Shown here piece by piece: positions 25,443 through 35,502 of a DNA stretch of 35,527 nucleotides. Source of the DNA: Castellaniella denitrificans (lineage in GTDB: Bacteria; Pseudomonadota; Gammaproteobacteria; Burkholderiales; Burkholderiaceae_B); NCBI RefSeq assembly GCF_027214045.1, contig NZ_JAPWHE010000015.1, forward strand, positions 1 through 35,527, read 5' to 3'. The number at the start of each line of letters is the position of its first letter. Position 1 is the first letter of the stretch. Under the pieces are notes generated by a model. The model ran no database searches. It was not told the DNA's origin and saw only the letters and a program-made list of their open reading frames with translations. The position numbers were made by a program, and so were the translations under genes.

Positions 25443-27281
25443 CGGGCACTGGCTGGCAATGTCTAGCAACGGCAGGCATTTCGGCTGAGGGTAAAAGAAC
25501 TTTCCGCTAAGCGATAGACTGTATGTAAACACAGTATTGCAAGGACGCGGAACATGCCTCATGTGGCGGCCAGGACGGCCAGCCGGGATCGGGATACTGG
25601 TCGTTACCAGAGCCACCGACCCGAGCAAACCCTTCTCTATCAGATCGTTGACGAGTATTACCCGGCATTCGCTGCGCTTATGGCAGAGCAGGGAAAGGAA
25701 TTGCCGGGCTATGTGCAACGGGAATTTGAAGAATTTCTCCAATGCGGGCGGCTGGAGCATGGCTTTCTACGGGTTCGCTGCGAGTCTTGCCACGCCGAGC
25801 ACCTGGTCGCTTTCAGCTGTAAGCGTCGCGGTTTCTGCCCGAGCTGTGGGGCGCGGCGGATGGCCGAAAGTGCCGCCTTGCTGGTTGATGAAGTACTGCC
25901 TGAACAACCCATGCGTCAGTGGGTGTTGAGCTTCCCGTTTCAGCTGCGTTTCCTGTTTGCCAGCCGGCCCGAGATCATGGGGTGGGTGCTGGGCATCGTT
26001 TACCGCGTCATTGCCACGCACCTGGTCAAGAAAGCGGGCCATACCCACCAAGTGGCCAAGACGGGCGCGGTCACCCTGATCCAGCGTTTTGGATCGGCGC
26101 TCAATCTGAATGTTCACTTCCACATGCTGTTTCTCGACGGTGTGTATGTCGAGCAATCCCACGGCTCAGCGCGTTTCCGCTGGGTCAAGGCGCCGACCAG
26201 CCCAGAGCTCACCCAGCTGACGCACACCATCGCCCACCGGGTGGGTCGCTATCTGGAACGGCAAGGCCTGCTGGAACGGGATGTCGAAAACAGCTATCTG
26301 GCCTCGGATGCGGTGGATGACGACCCGATGACACCCCTGCTGGGGCACTCGATCACTTACCGTATCGCTGTCGGTTCACAGGCGGGGCGAAAGGTGTTCA
26401 CTTTGCAAACTCTGCCGACCAGTGGTGATCCGTTCGGTGACGGGATTGGCAAGGTAGCCGGGTCCAGCCTGCACGCCGGCGTGGCGGCCAGGGCCGATGA
26501 ACGCAAGAAGCTCGAACGGCTGTGCCGGTACATCAGCCGCCCGGCGGTATCCGAGAAGCGGCTGTCGTTAACACGAGGCGGCAACGTGCGCTACCAGCTC
26601 AAGACGCCGTACCGGGACGGCACCACGCACGTCATTTTCGAACCATTGGATTTCATTGCAAGGCTGGCCGCCCTGGTACCGAAGCCCAGAGTCAACCTAA
26701 CCCGCTTCCACGGGGTGTTCGCACCCAACAGTCGGCACCGGGCGTTGGTCACGCCGGCAAAACGGGGCAGGGGCAACAAGGTCAGGGTGGCTGATGAACC
26801 GGCAACACCAGCACAACGGCGAGCGTCGATGACATGGGCGCAACGGCTCAAGCGTGTTTTCAATATCGACATCGAGACCTGCAGCGGCTGCGGCGGCGCC
26901 ATGAAAGTCATCGCCTGCATTGAAGACCCTATAGTGATCAAGCAGATCCTTGATCACCTGAAGCACAAAGCCGAAACCAGCGGGACCAGGGCGTTACCCG
27001 AAAGCCGGGCGCCACCGGCTGAGCTGCTCCTGGGTCTGTTTGACTGACGAGCCTGAAGGCCAACGATACCAATCAAAATGCTGCGTTCACAGCGCCGCGG
27101 CAGGGATCCGCCGTGCTGGTTGTCGGAAAAGGAGCCGCTAGTGGGAAAGAGGAGGGTAAATTTTCAGCGTTGCTGGCTCCCCGTCAGCCGGATTGGGTTG
27201 CATCGCAGGGGTGTCGAAAGAGTCAACTGCGGTCCAAAGCTGTTGGACTTGGGTGAAAAGGGCGTTTATTCTTCCTATACG
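25443..27281 (+). mobile_element. CR2 (ISCR2), IS91-like rolling-circle element
   Basis: The element carries one transposase gene. The left boundary (terIS side) seems to directly follow the internal att core. The right boundary (oriIS) is GCGTTTATTCTTCCTATACG at 27262-27281, preceded by hairpin GTCCAA-AGCTG-TTGGAC (27232-27248). It cuts off glmM exactly there. IS91-like elements have no terminal inverted repeats and can carry DNA past terIS, which is the known route for sul2 spread. Confidence 0.85.
25554..27047 (+). CDS. CR2 transposase (IS91 family, Y1 HUH)
   Basis: A 497-residue rolling-circle transposase. The N-terminal zinc-binding region has Cys76, 79, 89, 95 and 98 (CESCH...CPSCGARR). 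The HUH motif is HFH at 188-190 in NLNVHFHMLFLDG, and the single catalytic Tyr326 lies in RYISRP. The C-terminal CSGCGGAMKVIACIED is also typical. Length and wording match the transposase of ISCR2. All catalytic residues are present. GGACGCGGA upstream is only a modest ribosome site. Confidence 0.93.
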   Translation: MPHVAARTASRDRDTGRYQSHRPEQTLLYQIVDEYYPAFAALMAEQGKELPGYVQREFEEFLQCGRLEHGFLRVRCESCHAEHLVAFSCKRRGFCPSCGARRMAESAALLVDEVLPEQPMRQWVLSFPFQLRFLFASRPEIMGWVLGIVYRVIATHLVKKAGHTHQVAKTGAVTLIQRFGSALNLNVHFHMLFLDGVYVEQSHGSARFRWVKAPTSPELTQLTHTIAHRVGRYLERQGLLERDVENSYLASDAVDDDPMTPLLGHSITYRIAVGSQAGRKVFTLQTLPTSGDPFGDGIGKVAGSSLHAGVAARADERKKLERLCRYISRPAVSEKRLSLTRGGNVRYQLKTPYRDGTTHVIFEPLDFIARLAALVPKPRVNLTRFHGVFAPNSRHRALVTPAKRGRGNKVRVADEPATPAQRRASMTWAQRLKRVFNIDIETCSGCGGAMKVIACIEDPIVIKQILDHLKHKAETSGTRALPESRAPPAELLLGLFD

Positions 27282-27525
27282 TTGTCGGCAGCGGGCCAAA
27301 AAGGAATACGTCCATGCCCATCGAGGTGAAACCGGCTGTGAGCGCGGGTTCAAGCATATAGCCCGACAGGCGCGTATCCTTGCCGATCACGACACGATGG
27401 CGGTGGTCACCGCGACGAAAGACACGGCCAGCCGCCATGCCGACGCGCAAGGCGGTTTCCGCCGTCATCGCGCCTTCGTTGGCTTTGCCACGAATACCGT
27501 CTGTGCCGAAATATTTGCGCACCAT
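27282..27525 (-). pseudogene. glmM: Truncated glmM (phosphoglucosamine mutase)
   Basis: The first 81 codons of a phosphoglucosamine mutase: [30 protein letters not shown] and FLFGPLPT are typical. The gene is cut at the CR2 oriIS end before the catalytic Ser loop, so it cannot be active. It lies 86 bp after sul2 on the same strand, a relic of the folP-glmM order in the donor chromosome. Confidence 0.9.
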
Positions 27526-27611
27526 AAGGTCGATTATCCTGTCGTCGGGTCGCCCTCAAAGGGGACATGCCTGCTGAACCGCGAATATAGAGAAATATCC
27601 CGAATGTGCAG

Positions 27612-28427
27612 TTAACGAATTCTTGCGGTTTCTTTCAGCGCCGCCAATACCGCCAGCCCGTCGCGCAAGGGGCGCGGCTCGTGTGTGCGGATGAAGTCAG
27701 CTCCACCTGCGGCGGCGGCAAGCTCTGCAGCGAGTGTCGCGGCCCCGACATCCCCCGGACCACGGCCTGTGAGCGCGCGCAGAAAGGATTTGCGCGAAAC
27801 AGACAGAAGCACCGGCAAATCGAAGCGCAGCCGCAATTCATCGAACCGCGCCAGCACCGAGAGCGAGGTTTCGGGAGCAGCCCCCAGAAAAAACCCCATG
27901 CCGGGATCAAGGACAAGGCGGTTGCGTTTGATACCGGCACCCGTCAGCGCCGCGATGCGCGCGTCAAAGAACGCCGCAATGTGATCCATGATGTCGCCAG
28001 CGGGTGCCTCGCGCCGATCTGCCTGCCCGTCTTGCACCGAATGCATAACGACGAGTTTGGCAGATGATTTCGCCAATTGCGGATAGAACGCAGCGTCTGG
28101 AAAACCGCGAATATCATTGAGATAGGCCACACCACGCGACAAGGCATAGGCTTGCGTCGCGGGTTGATAACTGTCGAGCGAGACGGGAATGCCATCTGCC
28201 TTGAGCGCGTCCAGCACCGGCGCGATACGCGCGATTTCTGTGTCGGACGAAACAGGCGCGGCGTCGGGATTGCTGGATGCCGGACCGAGGTCGATCACAT
28301 CTGCCCCCTCGGCCATCAGCTTACGCGCCTGCGCAATGGCTGCGTCTGGCGCCAGATACCGGCCTCCATCGGAGAAACTGTCCGAGGTTATGTTGACGAT
28401 GCCGAAAATGATGAGCGATTTATTCAT
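27612..28427 (-). CDS. sul2: Sul2 sulfonamide-resistant dihydropteroate synthase
   Basis: A 271-residue dihydropteroate synthase that condenses pABA with the pterin diphosphate but excludes sulfonamides. The TIM-barrel motifs are VNITSDSFSDGG (11-22), DLGPASSNPDA, LNDIRGFPDAA (103-113), LDPGMGFF and SRKSFL (Lys213), plus THEPRPLRDG near the end. The sequence and length agree with Sul2. The LNDIRGF loop is where mobile Sul enzymes differ from chromosomal FolP. It gives resistance in trans beside the host folP. It is followed by the glmM relic and CR2. Confidence 0.96.
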   Translation of the reverse strand: MNKSLIIFGIVNITSDSFSDGGRYLAPDAAIAQARKLMAEGADVIDLGPASSNPDAAPVSSDTEIARIAPVLDALKADGIPVSLDSYQPATQAYALSRGVAYLNDIRGFPDAAFYPQLAKSSAKLVVMHSVQDGQADRREAPAGDIMDHIAAFFDARIAALTGAGIKRNRLVLDPGMGFFLGAAPETSLSVLARFDELRLRFDLPVLLSVSRKSFLRALTGRGPGDVGAATLAAELAAAAGGADFIRTHEPRPLRDGLAVLAALKETARIR

Positions 28428-28719
28428 GGGGGCTTCTATAATAATAATAATCGAGCATGAGTCTCATACGGATGCTCGGGTCGAAAGGGAATCCCCAGGC
28501 GAGTAACCTGTTTGCGGTGATCCATTAGCTGCAGGAGCAGAAGAGCATACATCTGGAAGCAAAGCCAGGAAAGCGGCCTATGGAGCTGTGCGGCAGCGCT
28601 CAGTAGGCAATTTTTCAAAATATTGTTAAGCCTTTTCTGAGCATGGTATTTTTCATGGTATTACCAATTAGCAGGAAAATAAGCCATTGAATATAAAAGA
28701 TAAAAATGTCTTGTTTACA
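28428..28719. other. Non-coding DNA between sul2 and the island right end
   Basis: No gene is seen. It holds an ATA-repeat (TATAATAATAATAAT, 28437-28451) just before the sul2 start, AT-rich DNA near 28610-28635 that could hold the sul2 promoter, and from 28641 the right-end repeats. No clear -35/-10 pair could be fixed for sul2. Confidence 0.6.
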
Positions 28720-28734
28720 ATAGAGTGGGAGTGA
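28641..28734 (+). other. Island right end and attR core
   Basis: GCATGGTATTT and TCATGGTATTA (28641-28663) lead a 94-bp end that closes with TTGTTTACAAT and the core ATAGAGTGGGAGTGA (28720-28734). Host DNA begins at 28735. Confidence 0.8.
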
Positions 28735-28782
28735 TCGGGCGCCTGGCACCGGTGGCTTGCCCCGCCGCCTCCGGCAGCTTGT

Positions 28783-29643
28783 TTAACCCAACAGGCCGCC
28801 GCCTCGCACGGCTTCCGCACCCGTCGTCAGATCGAGCAATTCCGACGTGATCTCCGTCTGCCGCGCATGCCGCGCGCGCTCTTGCAATCCCGCAAGCTTC
28901 TTGCCGACATTCTCGTGTGCGGATTCCATGGCGGCAAAGCGGGCCGCGTTTTCGCTCGCGATCGATTCCACGGCAGCCTCGGTCAGTCGCGCGAAGACAT
29001 ACTCTGCCATCAATTGTTCCAGCAGAGGATGTGGCGGCAGGTTGTGGAGCGGAGCCCGACGGGCCTTTGGGGGGGCCAAAGGCGTCTCGTCGAGCGGCAG
29101 GAGCAAGCGGCGTTCGATGGTCGATAAGGCGCCCTGATGGTAGCGCCAGAACATGACTTCGACCCGCGCGACGTCGCCGCGCGCTATGTGAGCATAGAGT
29201 TCGCCAGTCAATCGATTGACGGCATCGGGCGCGCCGGCCAGCCGGGTTGCCATGGGACTCGTCCAGGTGATCTTGGGACCGCGCTCGAGTGCAATCGCGG
29301 CACCGCGGCTGCCCAGCACGAACAGCAGATCGGAGGGTGTGAGCGTTGCCTTGGCCGCATCGAGCAAGCGTTCATTGAAGCCACCGACAAAGCCATGCTC
29401 GGCAGTGCACAGCACGAGGGCGCGACGACCGGGCGCTTGATGGGGTTCTGTCACGGGTTGCGGCATGAGCAGAAGCGCACTGCCAACGGCAGCGGCCATA
29501 GACTGGGCGTAACTGCGTATGCTCGGCAGCGCGTGCTGGGATTCCTGTACCCGCATGCCGGCGAGCGAGCGCATCGCCCCGACGATGTCCTGCAATTCGT
29601 TCATGCTGGCGATATGGCTCTGTAGTTCAGAAAGGCGGGTCAT
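28783..29643 (-). CDS. atpG: N-ATPase gamma subunit
   Basis: A 286-residue gamma subunit, the central stalk that turns inside the F1 head. The N-terminal helix ([20 protein letters not shown]) and C-terminal helix (TSELLDLTTGAEAVRGG) form the coiled coil, and the middle has the Rossmann-like domain. The sequence is divergent from housekeeping gamma, as in N-type ATPases. It is the last gene of the operon and overlaps atpA by 4 bases. Its stop is only 48 bp from the island right end; before insertion, guaA and atpG were convergent neighbours. Confidence 0.88.
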   Translation of the reverse strand: MTRLSELQSHIASMNELQDIVGAMRSLAGMRVQESQHALPSIRSYAQSMAAAVGSALLLMPQPVTEPHQAPGRRALVLCTAEHGFVGGFNERLLDAAKATLTPSDLLFVLGSRGAAIALERGPKITWTSPMATRLAGAPDAVNRLTGELYAHIARGDVARVEVMFWRYHQGALSTIERRLLLPLDETPLAPPKARRAPLHNLPPHPLLEQLMAEYVFARLTEAAVESIASENAARFAAMESAHENVGKKLAGLQERARHARQTEITSELLDLTTGAEAVRGGGLLG

Positions 29644-31181
29644 GGGCGTGCCTCCCGCGCAATCTGTGCGGTCACGGATTGCGCAAGCTCCGTGAGGCTC
29701 GTCTTGAGCTGTGCGCGGACCACGTCCGGCAAAGGTTTGGCCTTATCGTCAAGAGCAAGGATCCCGGGGCAATGTTCGGCAAGCCACGGAGCAAGCTCTG
29801 AGCGAAAGCGATTGATGCGATTCAAAGGCACCGGGTCGAGCACGCCATCGGCCAGTGCGCATAACAAGGCGACTTCCTCGCCGAGCGAGAGCGGCGCGAA
29901 TTGTCGCTGGCCGAGAATGGCGCGAATGCGCCATCCATGCTCGATGACCTTGCGGGTTCGCTCGTCCACCATGGTTCCGAAGCGGGTGAACACTTCTAGT
30001 TCCAGGAATTGCGCATAGTCGAGGCGCAGGCTCTCCGAGACCGCTTTGAGCACTGGCGCTTGCGTCTTGCCACCGACGCGTGACACGCTTTTGCCGACAT
30101 CGACGGCCGGCTTCTGATCTTCGTAAAAAAGCCGGGGGTCGAGATAAATTTGCCCGTCCGTGATGGAAATCAGGTTTGTCGGGATATAGGCGTTGATATT
30201 TCCGGCTTGAGTTTCGGCAATCGGCAGCGCCGTGAGTGAGCCGCCGCCGCGCTCGGGGGCGAGCTTCGCCGCCCGTTCGAGCAGCCTGGAGTGAATGTAG
30301 AAGATATCGCCCGGATAGGCCTCTCGGCCCGGCGGGCGGCGCAGCAGCAATGAAACCTGCCGATAGCTGGCGGCGTGTTTGGTCAGGTCGTCGAGGATGA
30401 GCAGCACGTCACGGCCCAGCCTCATGAAATACTCGGCGATGGCGCAGGCGGAATATGGCGTAAGCCATTGCAGGCCCGGTGCCGCATTGGCTTCGCCGAC
30501 CACAAAGATGCAACGCTCCGGCGCTCCGTATCGATGAACTGCGCTGGTCACCCTCGCGACGCTGGAGGCCTTCTGGCCGATCGCGGCATAGACGCAAATG
30601 ACATCGCTGAATTTCTGGTTGATGATCGTATCGACTGCGATAGCGGTTTTGCCGCTCTGCCGGTCGCCGATGATGAGTTCACGCTGTCCCCGGCCGAGCG
30701 GGATCATCGCATCGACAACCAGAAGGCCGGTGGCCAGCGGCCTGGTCACCAATCCGCGATCGACGATGGCCGGTGCCGCCTGCTCCACGGGCGCGAACTG
30801 TCCACCCTCGATCGCTCCCTTGCCGTCGAGCGGCTCCCCAAGCGCATCGACGACGCGGCCAAGCAGGCCGTCTCCGACAGGCACGCGAGCCACCTCACCC
30901 GTGCCGCGGACGATGCTGCCGGCGGGAATGCCGGCGGTATCACCCAGGAGGATGCAGCCAATGGCGTCGGCGCCGAGATCGACGGCGAGGCCGCGCACGC
31001 CCCCTTCAAAGACGAGTAATTCATCGAGTCGCGCCTGCGGCAGACCCGAGACCATCGCAATACCGTCGCCCACCTGCAGGACACGGCCGATATGTTCGAG
31101 ATGGGGCACCAGCGGGAGCGCCGACAGCTTCCGGCGGCTCTCCTGTGTCCAGCCTTTCAGTTCTTCAACGAGGCCGGGCAT
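29640..31181 (-). CDS. atpA: N-ATPase alpha subunit
   Basis: A 513-residue alpha subunit. Walker A GDRQSGKT is at 172-179, [11 protein letters not shown] is at 260-270, and the arginine finger Arg368 lies in GKSVSRVGG. The non-catalytic nucleotide site is complete. It starts within the end of atpF (17-bp overlap) and its stop overlaps the atpG start. A second set of F-ATPase genes beside the presumed housekeeping one is usual for N-ATPase carriers. Confidence 0.92.
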   Translation of the reverse strand: MPGLVEELKGWTQESRRKLSALPLVPHLEHIGRVLQVGDGIAMVSGLPQARLDELLVFEGGVRGLAVDLGADAIGCILLGDTAGIPAGSIVRGTGEVARVPVGDGLLGRVVDALGEPLDGKGAIEGGQFAPVEQAAPAIVDRGLVTRPLATGLLVVDAMIPLGRGQRELIIGDRQSGKTAIAVDTIINQKFSDVICVYAAIGQKASSVARVTSAVHRYGAPERCIFVVGEANAAPGLQWLTPYSACAIAEYFMRLGRDVLLILDDLTKHAASYRQVSLLLRRPPGREAYPGDIFYIHSRLLERAAKLAPERGGGSLTALPIAETQAGNINAYIPTNLISITDGQIYLDPRLFYEDQKPAVDVGKSVSRVGGKTQAPVLKAVSESLRLDYAQFLELEVFTRFGTMVDERTRKVIEHGWRIRAILGQRQFAPLSLGEEVALLCALADGVLDPVPLNRINRFRSELAPWLAEHCPGILALDDKAKPLPDVVRAQLKTSLTELAQSVTAQIAREARP

Positions 31182-31929
31182 CGGCGCCTACCTCGGACCG
31201 CGCATCCGCCAGCGCGCTCCGCCACGAAAAATATAAGATCGCTGCCGGCAAATGTAATTCCACTCCGGCGATCAGGTCCGGGTTGACTTCGAACATCATG
31301 CTGGCAGACACACCGAGTGCCTGATGCAGCCGATCCTTCCACTGGTCTCTGGTCGCCGGTGGCAACGCGCATGCGGTCACAACTCTCAGCGACTGGCCGT
31401 CGGTGTCGGCAAGCTGGTGCGTCAGGGATTCACGCTCAGCTGCGGGAAGCGTGTTCAAATGGTGTTCGATGCGATCGAGCCAGGCTTCCGCTCTGTACTG
31501 CATCGGCACCTCCGCCAGCAGCCGCTGCGCGAAGTCGGCACCGAGGTCGAGAGCCAGGCGCCGGGCTTCATCCAGCGCCTGCTCGCGTTCCTTTTCGAGC
31601 GTCTTGCGCGCCGCATTGACCAGCGCCTGCGCATCGCGCTCGGCTTGTGCGCGCCGCGCCTCTGCCATCTCCTGCGCCTGCGAGGCGGTGGCCTTTAGCG
31701 CGGCCTCGTGCTCGGCGGCGATGCCCGCGCGCTCGGCCTCGACGGCGACAAGTTGAGCCTTCGCCCTATCCTCCCTCTCCTTCGCCGCGTCTAGCTGCCG
31801 GCGGACCTCCGCCTTTCGCGCGTCGATCATGGCCAGCACCGGCTTGTAGAGAAACCGATGCAGCAGCCAGACCAGGATGGCGAAGTTGATGGTCTGGAGG
31901 CCTATGGTCCACCAGTCGAGATGCATCAC
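31165..31929 (-). CDS. atpF: N-ATPase b subunit with delta-like C-terminus
   Basis: A 254-residue stator subunit, longer than an ordinary b (about 156). A single membrane span (INFAILVWLLHRFLYKPVL) is followed by a long Ala/Glu/Arg coiled coil to about residue 150. The last 90 residues (SLRVVTACALPPATRDQWKD through NPDLIAGVELHL) resemble the C-terminal domain of the delta/OSCP subunit. N-ATPase operons have no atpH, so this fused tail probably takes over the delta role of binding the F1 head. Confidence 0.9.
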   Translation of the reverse strand: MMHLDWWTIGLQTINFAILVWLLHRFLYKPVLAMIDARKAEVRRQLDAAKEREDRAKAQLVAVEAERAGIAAEHEAALKATASQAQEMAEARRAQAERDAQALVNAARKTLEKEREQALDEARRLALDLGADFAQRLLAEVPMQYRAEAWLDRIEHHLNTLPAAERESLTHQLADTDGQSLRVVTACALPPATRDQWKDRLHQALGVSASMMFEVNPDLIAGVELHLPAAILYFSWRSALADARSEVGADARPR

Positions 31930-32172
31930 TCACCCAGCGTACGGGTTGGCGAACAACAGCAACAGCGCCACGACGAGACAATAGATCGCCATGGTCTCGA
32001 TCATGGCGAGGCCCACAAAGAGTGTGCGCGAAATCGTTCCGGCCGCTTCGGGCTGGCGCGCAATCGCGTCCATGGCGGCTGCGACCGAACGGCCTTCTGC
32101 CAGCGCCGGACCGATCGATCCGATCGAGACGGCGATGACGGCGCCAATGATCGAAATAAGCTTGGGATCCAT
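31930..32172 (-). CDS. atpE: N-ATPase c subunit
   Basis: An 80-residue two-helix c subunit. The ion-carrying Glu59 is in AMIETMA with Thr60 beside it. A second carboxylate, Glu26 (ALAEGRSV), occupies the place of the Na+-ligand Gln in helix 1 of sodium-type c subunits. N-type c subunits were first predicted to carry Na+; a Burkholderia N-type c17 ring with two glutamates was reported as H+-binding, as I recall. The coupling ion therefore cannot be fixed from sequence alone. It lies 9 bp after atpB. Confidence 0.92.
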   Translation of the reverse strand: MDPKLISIIGAVIAVSIGSIGPALAEGRSVAAAMDAIARQPEAAGTISRTLFVGLAMIETMAIYCLVVALLLLFANPYAG

Positions 32173-32181
32173 TGAACTTCC

Positions 32182-32853
32182 TTAGTCCTTCTCGGCGCTG
32201 CCGACAGCAGCACCGATGAAAACGGTTGCGAGTACGGTGAAAATGTAGGCCTGTACGAGGCCAACCAGGATTTCGAGCACCATGAGCGGGATCGGAACGA
32301 ACAGGCCCGCCAGCGCCACGACGAGACCGATGACGAATTCGCCACTCATGACGTTGCCGAACAGGCGCACCATCAGTGAAAAGGTGCGCGTGATTTCCGA
32401 GAGGATGTTGAGCGGCAGCATGATCAGCTTGGGCTCGGCGAAGCTGACGAGATAGCTGCGCAAACCACGCGATCGAATCCCGAAATAGTGCACCGAGAAA
32501 AACACGATGAGCGCCAGCGCGGCCGGCGTCTCGATCTTGCTGGTCGGCGCCTCTACCCCAGGAAGCACGCCCGAAAGATTCGCCACCGTCAGAAAGATGA
32601 ACAGCGTGCCCACCAGGGGCAGGAACGGCCGTGCGTCCTTTCGAATGACACTCTCGATCTGATCGGTCATGCCGACAACGATCCCCTCGAGCACTGCCTG
32701 TCGCCCGTCGGGCAGGATTGCCATACTGCGCGTGACGAACCGGCAGAAGAAAACCAGCACGGCGATGATGATCCACGTTGTCAGCACCGGTCGTGTGATC
32801 GCCACGGGGCCTATATGAAAAAGCAGCGTGCTCGTGAGAGGCGAGGATTGCAT
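32182..32853 (-). CDS. atpB: N-ATPase a subunit
   Basis: A 223-residue membrane subunit that forms the ion half-channels. The essential arginine is Arg163 in SLMVRLFGN. Earlier helices include TWIIIAVLVFFCRFV and FLPLVGTLFIFLTVANLSG, and a C-terminal helix pair (about 172-215) completes the hairpin. It is shorter than E. coli a (271), as usual for N-type. It overlaps the atpR stop region by 1 base. Confidence 0.92.
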   Translation of the reverse strand: MQSSPLTSTLLFHIGPVAITRPVLTTWIIIAVLVFFCRFVTRSMAILPDGRQAVLEGIVVGMTDQIESVIRKDARPFLPLVGTLFIFLTVANLSGVLPGVEAPTSKIETPAALALIVFFSVHYFGIRSRGLRSYLVSFAEPKLIMLPLNILSEITRTFSLMVRLFGNVMSGEFVIGLVVALAGLFVPIPLMVLEILVGLVQAYIFTVLATVFIGAAVGSAEKD

Positions 32854-33140
32854 CAGCCGCGCCTCCTTTGCGCACGCAGCACCAGAGCGCGCGCCATCAG
32901 GAACCCGGCGAATCCGCCAAGCAACGGTACTGCGCCGAGTTTTGCCGCGATCAGTAAGAAGACGACTGCGGCGCCGAGACGTCCCAAGGTCAGGGCCAGC
33001 GGAACAAACCAGCCTTTACCGTCGACAAGCAGCGCCACGCTGCGCTTGAGGGCGGCAAAATACAGCAGGCCAAACAACAGGCCCGCCAAAGCCATCAGGG
33101 CCGTGGATTCGAGATGGGCGCTGAGCATGTGATGGGTCAT
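32853..33140 (-). CDS. atpR: N-ATPase accessory protein AtpR
   Basis: A 95-residue protein with three hydrophobic spans, including LMALAGLLFGLLYFAAL and LGRLGAAVVFLLIAAKLGA. AtpR occurs only in N-ATPase operons and has been proposed to contact the c subunit through conserved Arg residues in its membrane spans; Arg44 and the Arg in LGRLG fit. ATG 33140 is chosen because it overlaps the atpQ stop (ATGA); an ORF start at 33173 is less likely. Confidence 0.85.
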   Translation of the reverse strand: MTHHMLSAHLESTALMALAGLLFGLLYFAALKRSVALLVDGKGWFVPLALTLGRLGAAVVFLLIAAKLGAVPLLGGFAGFLMARALVLRAQRRRG

Positions 33141-33417
33141 TCGCTGTGCATCCTCCTCCAGGCAACGATGCAACCAATCGCCAGACCCGCAATCAGCAGG
33201 CCCAGCGTCCAGAAGATCCCGCTATCGAAGGCCCGATCGAGCCAGCGACCGGCAAATATTCCTAGCAAGGTCGGGACCACGATGGTCCAGCCCAGCGCGC
33301 CAATCATGGCAAGGTTCTGGCCCAGCGAGCGTTCGCCCTCACGCTGCCAGCGCTCGCGACGTTCTTGACGTCTTTTGACCGCTTGCCCCAGCCGCTCGTG
33401 ATTTTCTGGCTCGGGCG

Positions 33418-33421
<4 letters not shown>
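33137..33421 (-). CDS. atpQ: N-ATPase accessory protein AtpQ (AtpI-like)
   Basis: A 94-residue AtpI-type membrane protein: a charged N-terminus followed by two membrane spans (IGALGWTIVVPTLLGIFAG and FWTLGLLIAGLAIGCIVAW). AtpI-like proteins help assemble the c ring and may bind Mg2+. It overlaps atpC by 4 bases and atpR by 4 bases. Confidence 0.85.
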
Positions 33422-35300
<1,879 letters not shown>

Positions 35301-35409
35301 TCAGACGACGGCATTTCCAATACGGGTTGCGGGTCGTGTTTCTATGACTCTGCGAGCAATATGCTGGTTCTTTCAAATGAGTATTTTGCATGCTGTGGCA
35401 CGAGTGCCC

Positions 35410-35423
35410 TTGACGGAAGTCAA
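35410..35423. promoter_or_regulatory. FNR/ANR-like box between atpD and the next gene
   Basis: TTGACGGAAGTCAA is a perfect palindromic TTGA-N6-TCAA, the site of FNR/ANR/DNR regulators. Its centre lies about 41 bp before a possible + strand start near 35458, with an AATCAT -10-like hexamer at 35446-35451. It could also act on atpD on the other side, though no equally good -10 is seen there. Confidence 0.5.
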
Positions 35424-35502
35424 GCCCCATCGCCTCGAACCCGGCAATCATGTATTGACCCAGTAAAAACCTGCTCAGGTGATAATTGAAGAGGAAATCA
35501 CC

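Larger units (their letters stand above)
13275..28734 (+). mobile_element. Genomic island GIsul2 (guaA-integrated, about 15.46 kb)
   Basis: The island lies between the guaA-end cores at 13260-13274 and 28720-28734. Content and order are int, alpA, repA, repC, oriV-like and oriT-like DNA, a RHH gene, trbJ/K/L, small genes, ars operon (reverse), resolvase, CR2, truncated glmM and sul2. This content, the target site and the length agree with what I know of GIsul2, first described in enterobacteria and Acinetobacter. Base composition of the int-to-trbL half is clearly lower in GC than the flanking host genes. It encodes no relaxase and only a few trb genes, so it can at most be mobilised by a helper. 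Confidence 0.9.

Noticed and set aside
27048..27261. Genes in the CR2 3' region
   Set aside because: Short frames only, without ribosome sites; the DNA is explained as the oriIS side of CR2.
13275..28734. A self-transmissible integrative conjugative element
   Set aside because: No relaxase, coupling protein, VirB4-type ATPase or core-complex genes; only trbJ/K/L remain, so at most mobilisable.
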